Source: Paraglaciecola sp. (GTDB lineage Bacteria; Pseudomonadota; Gammaproteobacteria; Enterobacterales; Alteromonadaceae). From it: DNA of 64,000 nucleotides. Shown piece by piece: positions 29,180 to 40,038 of the stretch. Where the stretch lies: assembly GCA_009993955.1 (NCBI GenBank), contig JAACSL010000023.1:1-64000 (forward strand). Reading direction: 5' to 3'. The number at the start of each line of letters is the position of its first letter. Position 1 is the first letter of the stretch. The position numbers were made by a program, and so were the translations under genes. Under the pieces are notes generated by a model that was given only the letters and a program-made list of their open reading frames with translations, was not told where the DNA came from and ran no database searches.

Positions 29180-31850
29180 TTAGTGCTCTAAGGTGTTTAT
29201 GCCTTGCAATTCTTTTTCTAGCTGCTTACTTTCATCGGCGCGTGGTTTAACAAATCGCGCTAACGCTAAATACAGAACAGGGGTCAAAAACAGCGTAAAC
29301 AAGACCGCAAAGCCGAGTCCACCAAACACCACCCAGCCAATGGCATTACGTGCTTCGGCCCCCGCCCCACTGGATAAGATAAGCGGTAAACCACCCAAGA
29401 TCGTTGAGATCAAGGTCATGGCAATGGGGCGTAGTCGAATGATAGCCGCTTGTTCAACGGCTTCCCTTACTTGTAAACCTCGGTCCCGCAATTGATCGGC
29501 GAATTCCACCAACAAGATGGCATTTTTAGCGAGGAGACCGATTAACATCACTAGACCAATTTGTGAATAAATATTGATACTGGTGTCGGTGAGAAACAGT
29601 GCGAACAAGGCTGCAGCAATGCCAAACGGTACCGTTAACATCACAACTACTGCACTGTTTACACTCTCGAATTGGGCGGCCAACACCAACAGCACGATGA
29701 CAAAAGCCAAGACATACGTGAGGGTGACTTCTTTAGCAGTTTCTTCATAGGCTAAGGCTTCACCTAAAAACACGAGGCCAATATTCTCCGGTAGTGCTTG
29801 TTCGGCCACACGCGCAATCACGCCAACCGCCTCATCAATGGCCATGTTTTCAGCGAGGGCTAAATCAATTTGAATAGCGCGGCGCTGAGCGTGACGTTCT
29901 AATTCTGCGGCTACCCCTTCTTCACGAATTGTTGCAAGGCTTGACAGGGGAACCAAAGCGCCACCCGTTGATCCCACAAAGAGGTTGGCCAAATCTGAAG
30001 GGTCACTGATGCTAGCGCGAGTGGCTTGCAAAATAATCGGCACACTTTGGTCGCCTACATTTAAGTCGGCAACATCGTCGCCATTAATGGCAGCACGTAA
30101 GGTTGTGGAGATATCATTGAGGGGGAACGTCTAACTCGTCAGCACGCTGGCGGTCAATCTCTACACGTAGCTGCGGTTGGGTAGGTTGATAAGAGATATC
30201 GGGTTTACCAAATTCTGGGTATTCGCGCTCGAGGGCCTGAGAAAACTGTAAGGCAGCCGAGAAAATATCAGCATAGTTTTGCCCGGTTAGGGCAATCTCT
30301 AAGCCACCACCTTGGCCACGTAAACTCAAACTATTGGTGCCAAACGCGCGACCGGGCGCGCCGGGTATCGCCCCTAAGGGCCCACGAATTTGGCTAATGA
30401 TGTCTTGTTGTGGGAGGCTACGCTCACTCCAGTCATTAAGACGAGCCGTGATTGACACAATATTGGGATCCCCTTGCCCCACCACGGTATAAATGGAATC
30501 AATTTCACCTTGCTCAACCAAAGGCTGCAAAATATCTTTCATTTGTATGGCTTGGCGATCCATAAAATTAAGGCCTACGCCATCAGAGCCGCGGGCAAAT
30601 ACCCTGATCACCCCCCGGTCTTCTGAGGGCAATAGTTGATTTTCGAGTTGCCAATACAAGGTACCTGCGCCAATGGCCGCGAGGGTGCTGAGTAAAAAGA
30701 CCAGCCACGCATGCTGCAAACTCCAATGCAAGGCAACCCTGTAGATACTCAGTAACTTATCTCCCAAACGGGTGAGCACGTTACTGGTTGGTGTATTTTT
30801 GGTGGCCAGTTTTGCTGTCAGGGCAGGGACGAGAGATAGAGCGACAAAAGACGATATGATCACCGCTCCAGCCAGTACGCCACCAAATTCACGAAATAAG
30901 CGCCCTGCTGTAGAGGGTAAAAAAGCAATAGGCACAAACACCGCGGTGGTGGCAATAACCGCAAAAAATACCTCTCGTGTGCCAATTACCGGCACGCCGT
31001 TTAAACGCACCATATTTTGTCCATCCGCTGGTCCAAAATACACATCGGCCACGTCACCAATGCGTGTATCTGCCGCAATGATGATGTCTTTGACTTGCTG
31101 GGCGCTGACCGACGTCGCATCGGCACGCACAATCAACTGATGATCGGTGGAGCGAAAACTACCCGCTGGTACATCAAAGGGGGCTTGGCGTAAAACGGCA
31201 GCCACTTGCGAAACGGTTAAGCCATAACTGGTCAAGCGTAGCGGGTCGAGCATCACACGTAAAACACGCTCTCTATCCCCCACCAAACGCACGTCAGCCA
31301 CCCCAGGAATGCTTAAAAATAGTGGCGCCAAGTCTTTATCGATGCGCTCAGTCATGGACTCTAAATCGAGTTGACTACTGGAAATCGCTAAACTTACCAC
31401 CGACTCAGCATTGTTATCAGCCTTGATAATCGCCACTTGCTCAACGTCATCGGGTAGCTCTCTTTGCACACGACTCACAGATTCTCGGGTTTCATTGGCC
31501 GCGTTGTCTAAGTCGATGCCGGGGCGAAACTCAACCACAATACGCGCGCTGTTTTCCTCACTCTGCGCACGGATAGACTTTACGCCACTGACCCGCGCTA
31601 CAGCGCCTTCAAGTTTACTGGTGATCTCGGTGTCTATGGTTTCAGGTGACGCGCCAGGCAAGACCGCTCTAACGGTAATAACTGGGCGATCAACGTCGGG
31701 TAATTCTCGTACTTCAATGGCATTGATGGCCGCCAAACCAGCAATAATGACCAGTAAATTTAAGACGACAATTAAAACAGGTCGGCGAATCGATAAGGAG
31801 GGTAAATCATTGGCCTGCGTATTTGGATTAAAATTCATCTGGGCTCCCAC
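29180..31850 (-). pseudogene. RND efflux permease (HAE1 family), internally deleted and frameshifted
   Basis: ORFs 30114-31850 (N-part) and 29180-30043 (C-part) are consecutive pieces of one RND pump; C5 frameshift at 30121-30125; missing segment after RLNGVPVIG. Confidence 0.85.
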
Positions 31851-32878
31851 TAGGCTTTGGCATAGCTAAGTGTTTGGCCATTGCGTAAACGCTGAATGCC
31901 TTCGGTGATGAGCAATTGTCCTTCTTGCAGCGCCCCATCCACTAAGATACGCCCAGCCAAACGTTGTTTGATGGCCACTTCAATACGTTTTGCTTGTTCA
32001 TTTTCTACTACCCACACATAGGCCCCCGTAGCATCCCACATCAAGGCAACTTCAGGTATTGACGCATACCGAGGGCCTTCGAGGAGCAATTCGACCCGAA
32101 AACTCATGCCAGGACGAAATAAATCCTGACTATTGTCTACCAACGCGCGTACGCGAAATGAGCGATTATTTAAATCTATCCGTGAGTCAATTTGTTCAAT
32201 TTTGGCACTGACAACTTGTTCGGTATTCAACCACGGTACAACCTTCAATGTGGGTTTGGCGCTGAGCATAGGCAGGGCAATTTCCGGTGCATTAAAATTT
32301 ATGTATAGCGCAGAGCGATTGTCGATGGTGGTGATGGGGGGTTGTGTGGTTATTCGATCGCCCACTTCTACATCGGTCAGACCAACAATACCGGCAAAAG
32401 GGGCGCGGACTTGCCTGTCTTGTAATTCAACTTCTGCTTCTTGTACCGCCACCTTGCTAAGATTGTGCAAGGTAATGGCATCATCTAGTTCATTTTGCGG
32501 AATAGCGCCCTGAGCGCGGCTTTGTTTGAGCCTTGTTACTGTGCGCGCCGCATCGTCAGCGCTAATCTTTGCCCGAGCGAGCGCCACTTGTTGACGGCGA
32601 TCGTCCAAATGCAACAAGACTTGGTTTTGCTCCACCTTATCACCGGGTTTAAACAGCACGTCTGTCACCCGGTCGCTGACAGCCGGGTAGAGCAAAACCG
32701 AGTATACCGCTTCTGCTGTGCCGACTGCTTGAATGCGGTCTCGTTGATGTTCAAAAACAAGCGGGGCAACGATGACCTTGCTTGGCGCGGCTGGTGGCTG
32801 TTGGCTGCAGACCTTAAATGAAATCAGGCCGAGTACCACGATTTTAAAAAGAGCGGCAAGGTAAGGTGTCGGTGGCAT
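31850..32878 (-). CDS. RND efflux periplasmic adaptor (MFP) subunit
   Basis: 342 aa; VLLHLDDRRQQVALARAKI...VRAPFAGIVGLTDVEVGDRI. Confidence 0.9.
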   Translation of the reverse strand: MPPTPYLAALFKIVVLGLISFKVCSQQPPAAPSKVIVAPLVFEHQRDRIQAVGTAEAVYSVLLYPAVSDRVTDVLFKPGDKVEQNQVLLHLDDRRQQVALARAKISADDAARTVTRLKQSRAQGAIPQNELDDAITLHNLSKVAVQEAEVELQDRQVRAPFAGIVGLTDVEVGDRITTQPPITTIDNRSALYINFNAPEIALPMLSAKPTLKVVPWLNTEQVVSAKIEQIDSRIDLNNRSFRVRALVDNSQDLFRPGMSFRVELLLEGPRYASIPEVALMWDATGAYVWVVENEQAKRIEVAIKQRLAGRILVDGALQEGQLLITEGIQRLRNGQTLSYAKA

Positions 32879-33071
32879 TCAGGTTCCTGTCATTATTTTT
32901 TGCCCACAGCATGTTTTGTGGACAACTTACTTAATTATTTGATTTTAAAGCGCATTTTACGCTTCACGCAGTAAATTTGATCATAAACCTGGGCAAGAGA
33001 ATAACAGTAAGTAAGTCCTGTGCATCGGTATTGTTTGTCATCAAGGCTTAACCTGCGTAGAATCCGCGGCC

Positions 33072-33460
<389 letters not shown>

Positions 33461-33478
33461 TTTACTTGTGATCATTAA

Positions 33479-33712
33479 ATCATCGAATATCACCATAGTA
33501 ACCATGTATGTATCAACAACTTACAGCGTGAAAAGTACGAATTAATTGACCAGAACTACGTCAATGTGTACTTGCCATTTTTACAACAGGCTCCTTGGCC
33601 CCAGGTGGATTTTGCGAAATTACCTGCCAGTAAAACCCAACATAGACCGCCAGAAAAATTCAACGTTGCGAATGTGCTAAAAGCCTTTCATACGCTGAGT
33701 CAGCGCAGATAA
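33479..33712 (+). pseudogene. 3' fragment of a periplasmic substrate-binding protein, paralogous to 40402-41513
   Basis: Conceptual translation IIEYHHSNHVCINNLQREKYELIDQNYVNVYLPFLQQAPWPQVDFAKLPASK...NVANVLKAF* aligns with IIEYQHGNNVFINNLQREKYELIDQNNVAAYLPFLRQAPWPQVDFAQF of the 40.4 kb gene; no start, in-frame stop just upstream. Confidence 0.9.
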
Positions 33713-33717
33713 ATAAC

Positions 33718-34074
33718 CTAAATAATAAACGGAATCACGCCTGAAACGGGACCAAATAACAATACCAGTGCCAGAAAATAGCGCTTCATCCATCGACGAA
33801 GTGCGGGTATTTTTTCATACGGAGAAAATTGCATGAGAACTAAGAAGAACACAACTAAAAGGAGTATAAAATGCACTGAAAACAAAATGGACTCGGCATC
33901 ACCTACCTCAATTTGGCGGAGAGTAATCGGCATATATACGATGGACATAGCAAACCACAATACTCCCATTGTGATGACTAAAAAATGAAATTTTTTTAAG
34001 CGCATTATATTTCTCCAAACGTCTTGTAAAAAAAACTTACCCGTTAGGATATACCTTGCTGGAAGCGTTAACAA
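33718..34074 (-). CDS. Hypothetical membrane protein
   Basis: 118 aa with three hydrophobic segments; likely start at internal MRLKKFHFLVITMGV. Confidence 0.55.
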   Translation of the reverse strand: MLTLPARYILTGKFFLQDVWRNIMRLKKFHFLVITMGVLWFAMSIVYMPITLRQIEVGDAESILFSVHFILLLVVFFLVLMQFSPYEKIPALRRWMKRYFLALVLLFGPVSGVIPFII

Positions 34075-34149
34075 TCCTCACAGCGCTTTTTACATTTTGC
34101 ACTCGCTGAATAAACAAATCTGGTCTTGTCAGCGATGGTGCGTTTATTA

Positions 34150-34710
34150 ACATTGAGCAAGGGAAAAGAAATGACACTAAACTATCTAGTATTGTTGCTA
34201 TTATGCATATTAAGCTTTGACAGCCTTGCTATGTATGATGATGAAGAAGAAAGAATCGTAGTAAATAGTCAAAGGTATGATCGCGATTTAATTGAGCAGT
34301 TTACTCAAGACTTTTTATCCGACTTTGCGCAACTAAGAGATGATGCAGCACTTATTCAGCAAATTCAGCAAAGCATCGAGAATTCAATTGCAGCATATGA
34401 AAGCGCAGTGAACACAGAATTGGCAAGACAAACTGCATGTAGAAACAGAACCAATGCTCAACTTAATACTTGTCAGCAAATGTTCGACATATTGGTTGGA
34501 GGAATAGGAGCTGGCTGCAGCGTAGTTGGTGGAAGCGTTGTTGTCGGTATTGGTGGCACAGGAGTGGGATTGCCTTTGTCGACAACTGCGGGATTTGCTG
34601 TAGCTGTGGCTTGTACGAAATTAATATCTCAGACCGCCGCGCAATCGGTAAAATCTGCTTGTGAAATGGGCACGATCGAGGATCACATTGATTGTATGGT
34701 CAACGGATAA
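34150..34710 (+). CDS. Hypothetical exported protein with Gly-rich hydrophobic segment
   Basis: MTLNYLVLLLLCILSFDSLA signal; LVGGIGAGCSVVGGSVVVGIGGTGVGLPLSTTAGFAVAVACTKL; four or more Cys. Confidence 0.6.
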   Translation, partial: TLSKGKEMTLNYLVLLLLCILSFDSLAMYDDEEERIVVNSQRYDRDLIEQFTQDFLSDFAQLRDDAALIQQIQQSIENSIAAYESAVNTELARQTACRNRTNAQLNTCQQMFDILVGGIGAGCSVVGGSVVVGIGGTGVGLPLSTTAGFAVAVACTKLISQTAAQSVKSACEMGTIEDHIDCMVNG

Positions 34711-34722
34711 TTGGAATAAACT

Positions 34723-36711
34723 GTGAAAATAAAAGGATTTTTTGCTGCATTTTTATTCATCCTAGCGTGTGCATATTTCTGGGCAGTGGGTTTTCAGGTT
34801 TCAGAAAATCAGCCCGATGTGAAGCTTGAAACATCGCAAACAGCGGCGGCTCTTTTCAGTGACGAAAGCGTCGCCGGTTTTCAACTTGCAGAGAAATGTC
34901 TCACCACTGACTTTGCAAAATATAAAAATTCTTCAGATTTGTTTCTGGTAGAGCTATCAAAACAAGCGTACACCCGCACTATTGAATCGGATAAAAGGCT
35001 AAGTCAAGCAGCGAAAGACAAGTTTGGCAATGACCTAGGATTACAACGTTTTTATAAAAACATCCAACAACGGCATTTGTTACAAGAAACTAAATATAAC
35101 ATTAGTTTTGACAATAATGACTCTTTTAAAACCCTTAGTAGCACCCAGTTAAGTAAAATAGACACCAATCTTGACAGTGGTAAATTAAATCTGTTTCGAG
35201 GTGAGCTGGAGAAACTCCATACAGAATTTACTGATAATATACCCTTTGCAAACAAACAACAGTCGTTGCTTTTGCATGTATTAACTCGCACTTCGTTGCA
35301 AAACAGAGAAGCTTTTGTCGCTTTATATTATGAGCTTGGCTTTCAAATTACACTTTGGCACCTTGCGGAAGCCACGGCCATGGGACTGGATGTTAATACA
35401 TTGCAGGCCATGCTTATCAGAACGGATGACGACACATCACAGCCCTACCATTTCACCAGTAAATACCGCTCAATGAACTTAGCGCTTCATGCGGCGTTAG
35501 TTGACAATTGGGATGCCGTTTTTTTCTGGCTAGATAAAAACGTATCGCCATACTCCAATCTTATTATTGGCAGCCCGCTAGATGTACTGGCTATTTCAGT
35601 CACAAATCAAGCTGAAAAATACAAAATGTATATCGAAGAACTCGTTAAAAAAGGCGTATTACCCGTTCATCAAGCGTCAATTGATACAGTTAATGCAACA
35701 CCATATTCAAGCGGTATGATCCCAAACAAACTGTTCAGTGGTTGGGTGACTCAATTCGAATTGAATGAACTTGAGAAAAGTAAACAATTATTTATAAAGG
35801 AGGTTTTCTCTTTACTAGAATTAAAAGAATATACTGTAGCGATAGACTGCCATGCAGAAGATTTTGAGGCACTGAGAATGCATTTGGCTTCAATTGAGAA
35901 CGACGCTTTAGACGAAACGGTCAGTCTGCTGTTGCTAGGGCAAGAAGAGGCAAAAAATATGTATCAAGTTTTTCTGCAGGATAAAATTTATTGGGCTGAT
36001 GCATTAAATGAACTTGCAAAAAAAGACTTGTTTACAGCCAAAATTGCCATGGACAATATCATGGATCAAATAGATCTATCGGCAATACAAGCTAAATCAA
36101 CTATCAATCAATTGACTCCAGATGACTTGCGCATTTACTCACAAATGACGGACAACAGCGAAAAGAGTTGGGCTGAGCAAAAAACAATTATTGATAATAT
36201 AGACAACCCGAATAAACAAATACTCCTGGCCCTATTGTTAGATCAAGTCATAAAAACAAATCAAAGTGGTGATATTGTTCAAGGGATAATATTAGAAGGT
36301 GCAATAGTCACCTTTGAGCATATCAAAAGCGCGCTGTTGTTAGATAATGTTACCGCATTAAGGGTGCTTTTACAGTATGCAAGTGCTAGTGAGACCAGCG
36401 AGAAAACGGGGAGAAACGCCCTTTGGTATGCGGTAATGATGAAGGCACAAGCTTGCTTTGATCTATTATTAAAATTAAATGTGAATATAGAATCACCAAC
36501 CTTAGGTGGTTCGGATGCACTCGATGTTGCACTTCAGAAAATTTTTCAAGGCGATGAACTAACTTATTTTGCCGATGCACTCTTGCTACACGGCAAAAAA
36601 ATCGAAAATAGTCACCTACAACTTCTTAATGCATTATTGGTAAAAAAGCCAGAGTTTGCCGTCAGTTTCATCAGCAAACATGATATTTCATTTTCAAAGC
36701 CACCTGGCTAA
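34723..36711 (+). CDS. Hypothetical exported/anchored ankyrin-like protein
   Basis: 662 aa; N-terminal hydrophobic anchor; ankyrin-like LLLDNVTALRVLLQYASASETSEKTGRNALWYAVMMKAQACFDLLLKLNVNIE. Confidence 0.6.
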   Translation: MKIKGFFAAFLFILACAYFWAVGFQVSENQPDVKLETSQTAAALFSDESVAGFQLAEKCLTTDFAKYKNSSDLFLVELSKQAYTRTIESDKRLSQAAKDKFGNDLGLQRFYKNIQQRHLLQETKYNISFDNNDSFKTLSSTQLSKIDTNLDSGKLNLFRGELEKLHTEFTDNIPFANKQQSLLLHVLTRTSLQNREAFVALYYELGFQITLWHLAEATAMGLDVNTLQAMLIRTDDDTSQPYHFTSKYRSMNLALHAALVDNWDAVFFWLDKNVSPYSNLIIGSPLDVLAISVTNQAEKYKMYIEELVKKGVLPVHQASIDTVNATPYSSGMIPNKLFSGWVTQFELNELEKSKQLFIKEVFSLLELKEYTVAIDCHAEDFEALRMHLASIENDALDETVSLLLLGQEEAKNMYQVFLQDKIYWADALNELAKKDLFTAKIAMDNIMDQIDLSAIQAKSTINQLTPDDLRIYSQMTDNSEKSWAEQKTIIDNIDNPNKQILLALLLDQVIKTNQSGDIVQGIILEGAIVTFEHIKSALLLDNVTALRVLLQYASASETSEKTGRNALWYAVMMKAQACFDLLLKLNVNIESPTLGGSDALDVALQKIFQGDELTYFADALLLHGKKIENSHLQLLNALLVKKPEFAVSFISKHDISFSKPPG

Positions 36712-37041
36712 GGCATCTGATTTGTAATTCCCTTAATACTGCAAATTAGAATGTGTTTAAGTGTTAAGACGTCCTGCCTTAACTTGATATATTGTGGTAT
36801 GTAACTAACCAGATCTACACTTTCTTATTAGCGATCACATTAGATTTTTTAGGTTTTTTTAGCGAAGTAAAAAGTCGGAGCTAACCGATAAAGCAGCTAC
36901 ATTTGCTTTTGGGATTGCGATAACATTTTGGGCACAAAAAAGTCAAGCATGTTATGTACCACTGAAGAAGCAATTTTCATCTCGTTCAGCTTAATAACCG
37001 AGTATGGTAATAAACACTTCCCTAAATTTGCCCAATCGGGC

Positions 37042-37253
37042 TCATCGAGTGAACGAACTATAACACCGTTTGTTTTCTTGAATCGGCGGACATTTAACCG
37101 TCACAGACGAGCAGTACACACAACGATCACCGGCTAACGGTTTAATGAGTGTGCCATACAAGGTGCATTCGTCATAATACTGACAGGCATCCGTTGGTAT
37201 TACTTCTTTTTACTCATGCCACATGCTGGACAAGTCAGCAAAGACGCTAACAC
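37042..37253 (-). pseudogene. GDCCVxC-domain small cysteine-rich protein, frameshifted
   Basis: Minus strand LLTCPACGMSKK then, one frame over, VIPTDACQYYDECTLYGTLIKPLAGDRCVYCSSVTVKCPPIQENKR*. Confidence 0.8.
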
Positions 37254-37365
37254 TCAATGCTTCATCAATTTCTTGGTCGTTAAGATCTGTTATGCATAAA
37301 TGCAGGTGAAAGTTTTAGACCTTGTTGAGGCGCAAGATATAAATCCTTTGCAGGTATTTATCCCT

Positions 37366-39267
37366 TTAGCCACGATGATTGAGCTGCACATAATTCTCTA
37401 CAAAAGTGGGTATATCCACCCAAGCCAAGGGTTTGCTGAATAGATATCCTTGAACCTTCATGGCACCAATTTTATTTAAGGTCGAGAGCTCTTGTTGTGT
37501 TTCGACCCCTTCAGCCACTACATCGAGTGCCAATAATTGTGCTAGGCCATAGACAGTATTGACTATCGCTTCTTTACTGCTTTGTTGATCGAGTTCGGTG
37601 ATAAAACTTCGGTCAATTTTTAATATATCGATGGGTAAATGTCGCAAATAACTGAGTGATGAATAACCAGTGCCAAAGTCGTCTAATGCGATTTTGATGC
37701 CAGCTTCACGCAATTTCCCCAGTTCTGCTAACACTAAATCCATATCTTTCATAAAGGCGGACTCGGTCACTTCGAGGCGAAGATAGCAGGGTGATAATTC
37801 ATGCGCCGCCAACATGGCTAGGATCCGCTGTGCTAAACCTGCTCCCTCAAACTGTTTAGCAGAAATATTAACGGCAATGTAAAACGAGCTACTCAGACCC
37901 GTTTCTGACAGTAGCGCCTTGCACATCACGAGTGCCTGCTGCAAAACACAATCCCCTAACAATGACATCAATCCACGTTCTTCGGCCAGAGGAATAAACT
38001 CAGCGGGTGATACATGACCGAGCGTCGGGTGATGAAAACGAGCAAGGGCTTCAAAGCCAGTGATTTGCGAATTGCTGGAATCAATAATGGGTTGCAGATG
38101 AGCAGTGACTAAGCCGTTGCTGGTGCCCAATCTCAACTCTTGTACCAGGAGCGCTAGGCGGGTGTTTTTATCTTTTTTAGTGCGATCATAGATGCAAATG
38201 GATTGAGATTTCCGCGCTTCGCGCAGCGCTGTCCAGGCGTAATTAAATAACTCATCGGTGTGTAAGGGATTCAATTCCTTGGAATCAATAGCCCCAATGG
38301 CTAGGGATAAGTAAAGCGTGCTACCTGATTCTAAGGTAAACGATGCTTTGAACAGGTCGTTTAATGCATCACACAAGTTTGTTAGCTTAAGCTCTCCCAA
38401 CATGCCCGTGAGTGCAAACATATCATTGGGTAAACGCGCCAACGTAGCATGCTGCGCCAATCCACCCATGATACGTTGAATGATATTGCGTCGCAGGGCG
38501 TTAATCGTCTCATTGTCTAATGATTCAGCCAAGGCATCAAACTGATTAACACTGAAAAACAGCAGATAAAATGGGCGTTTAGACTCTAACTCGTCTTGTA
38601 AATATTCTCGCAAATAACTCTCATTTGGTAAGCCGCTCCATGCATCAAAAGAGCGGATACTACTGATGTCTGTTTGGGTGCCAGCGAGAACGTGTGTTTC
38701 ACCTTGTTCACCTTGTTCATCGTGTTGGCATACCCCTCGGCACAAAATCCACAGGTAGTTACCGCTACTAGTTTTGATACGGTATTCAACACGTAAGTAT
38801 TGGTCTTCACCTTCAACAACACGCTCAATGGCTTGGCGTAATCGCACAATATCTTTTGGGTGAACTCTGGCAAACCAATGTTGTGCCCGTACACATTGAT
38901 CATGGTTAATATCACCCAACAACGCAAACCAATGAGAGGAAAATTCAATAGAGTCCTTATCCAGACGCCAAATCCAAACCGCGTCATTGGAACCCTCAAT
39001 GACCAAATTTAAGATTTCTGTGCGTTCTTTTACTTTGTCTTCCAACTGCGCTGTCAAGGTGTGCATGTCACTGATACTGCGTCTGACGTTTTCGAGTAAA
39101 AAATTGACTAAAACCGACAGTTTTTGCCCTTGAATTTCGTCTGTATCCACACTCACGTGAATATCAAAGTTATTGTCCAAGGTGTCACAGATCTGATCGC
39201 CAATACTGGCAATGATCCGGCGCATTTCTTGTTCGTTAGAAGAATTCTCAGCCAAACTTAACCACAC
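37366..39267 (-). CDS. PAS-GGDEF(degenerate)-EAL signalling protein
   Basis: PAS region; GGDEF site reads PNDMF in ARLPNDMFALTG; EAL intact FEALARFHHP, DDFGTGYSSLSYLRHLPIDILKIDRSFI. Confidence 0.92.
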   Translation of the reverse strand: MWLSLAENSSNEQEMRRIIASIGDQICDTLDNNFDIHVSVDTDEIQGQKLSVLVNFLLENVRRSISDMHTLTAQLEDKVKERTEILNLVIEGSNDAVWIWRLDKDSIEFSSHWFALLGDINHDQCVRAQHWFARVHPKDIVRLRQAIERVVEGEDQYLRVEYRIKTSSGNYLWILCRGVCQHDEQGEQGETHVLAGTQTDISSIRSFDAWSGLPNESYLREYLQDELESKRPFYLLFFSVNQFDALAESLDNETINALRRNIIQRIMGGLAQHATLARLPNDMFALTGMLGELKLTNLCDALNDLFKASFTLESGSTLYLSLAIGAIDSKELNPLHTDELFNYAWTALREARKSQSICIYDRTKKDKNTRLALLVQELRLGTSNGLVTAHLQPIIDSSNSQITGFEALARFHHPTLGHVSPAEFIPLAEERGLMSLLGDCVLQQALVMCKALLSETGLSSSFYIAVNISAKQFEGAGLAQRILAMLAAHELSPCYLRLEVTESAFMKDMDLVLAELGKLREAGIKIALDDFGTGYSSLSYLRHLPIDILKIDRSFITELDQQSSKEAIVNTVYGLAQLLALDVVAEGVETQQELSTLNKIGAMKVQGYLFSKPLAWVDIPTFVENYVQLNHRG

Positions 39268-39857
39268 TCAATGATGTCAGCAGATGTATTTTTATTCGCT
39301 GCATACGGCCACTGCAATACAAAACAACATTCTCCATCGCCGCGTTTTACACAACGAGCACAGGAAACGGTCAACGATTCATTGTAAAAACCGGCTAGTT
39401 CATGGGCTAAGGCTTTAAAAATACCACACAATAAATTTGCTGAGCGGTACTCGATCTGAATGCTGCCTGGTGCAAGTTGGGTAGCCGAAAATTTGTCGGT
39501 CACTTTTTTACGATCCACCGAATGCTGCAGCCCTGACGCCATAACCGCATGAATAGTGGCCTGACGCATCAGGAAGGCTTCTGAAGACGTGGATATTTCA
39601 AAAAAACGCGGAAACAAACTTTTGGCTTCTTGTAAAAACGCTTTGGCATACAAGGTGTAGATTTGCTGTGCAGGTAAGCCCGTTTCCGCAACGGCGGCGT
39701 GTATCAGTCGCAGACACTCATCGTCAGGGTAATTTTGGTCAATGCGAAAGTTTCGATCGAGCGGAACCCCCGCGCGGGCAAAAACGGCCTGCTTTAACTC
39801 TGTTCCGCCAGTGTTCACCAGCAAATCAACTAATACTTTTTGGATAATGCCTATCAT
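39258..39857 (-). CDS. H-NOX / heme-NO-binding-like sensor
   Basis: MIGIIQKVLVDLLVNTGG...NYPDDECLRLIHAAVAETGLP...IHAVM...IEYRSANLLCGIFKALAHELAGFY..CVKRGDGECCFVL; overlaps downstream EAL gene. Confidence 0.7.
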   Translation of the reverse strand: MIGIIQKVLVDLLVNTGGTELKQAVFARAGVPLDRNFRIDQNYPDDECLRLIHAAVAETGLPAQQIYTLYAKAFLQEAKSLFPRFFEISTSSEAFLMRQATIHAVMASGLQHSVDRKKVTDKFSATQLAPGSIQIEYRSANLLCGIFKALAHELAGFYNESLTVSCARCVKRGDGECCFVLQWPYAANKNTSADIIECG

Positions 39858-40038
39858 TGATGTCGTGATTCTTTCCGTGTAATGAAAGCGTGTTTACAGG
39901 CCTTACACCTTCGTCTGTAGACTTTGAGCATAATACTCAGAAATCTGAAAGTCTATGCAGTTAATTTAAGCTAAGATTTTGAAAAAAATGATAAAAATAT
40001 ATTTAATAAATCATTTAATAAATTTAATAAAAGCTAAA

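Noticed and set aside
36928-37137. 69-aa plus-strand ORF
   Set aside because: Overlaps the minus-strand GDCCVxC remnant, which explains the sequence better.
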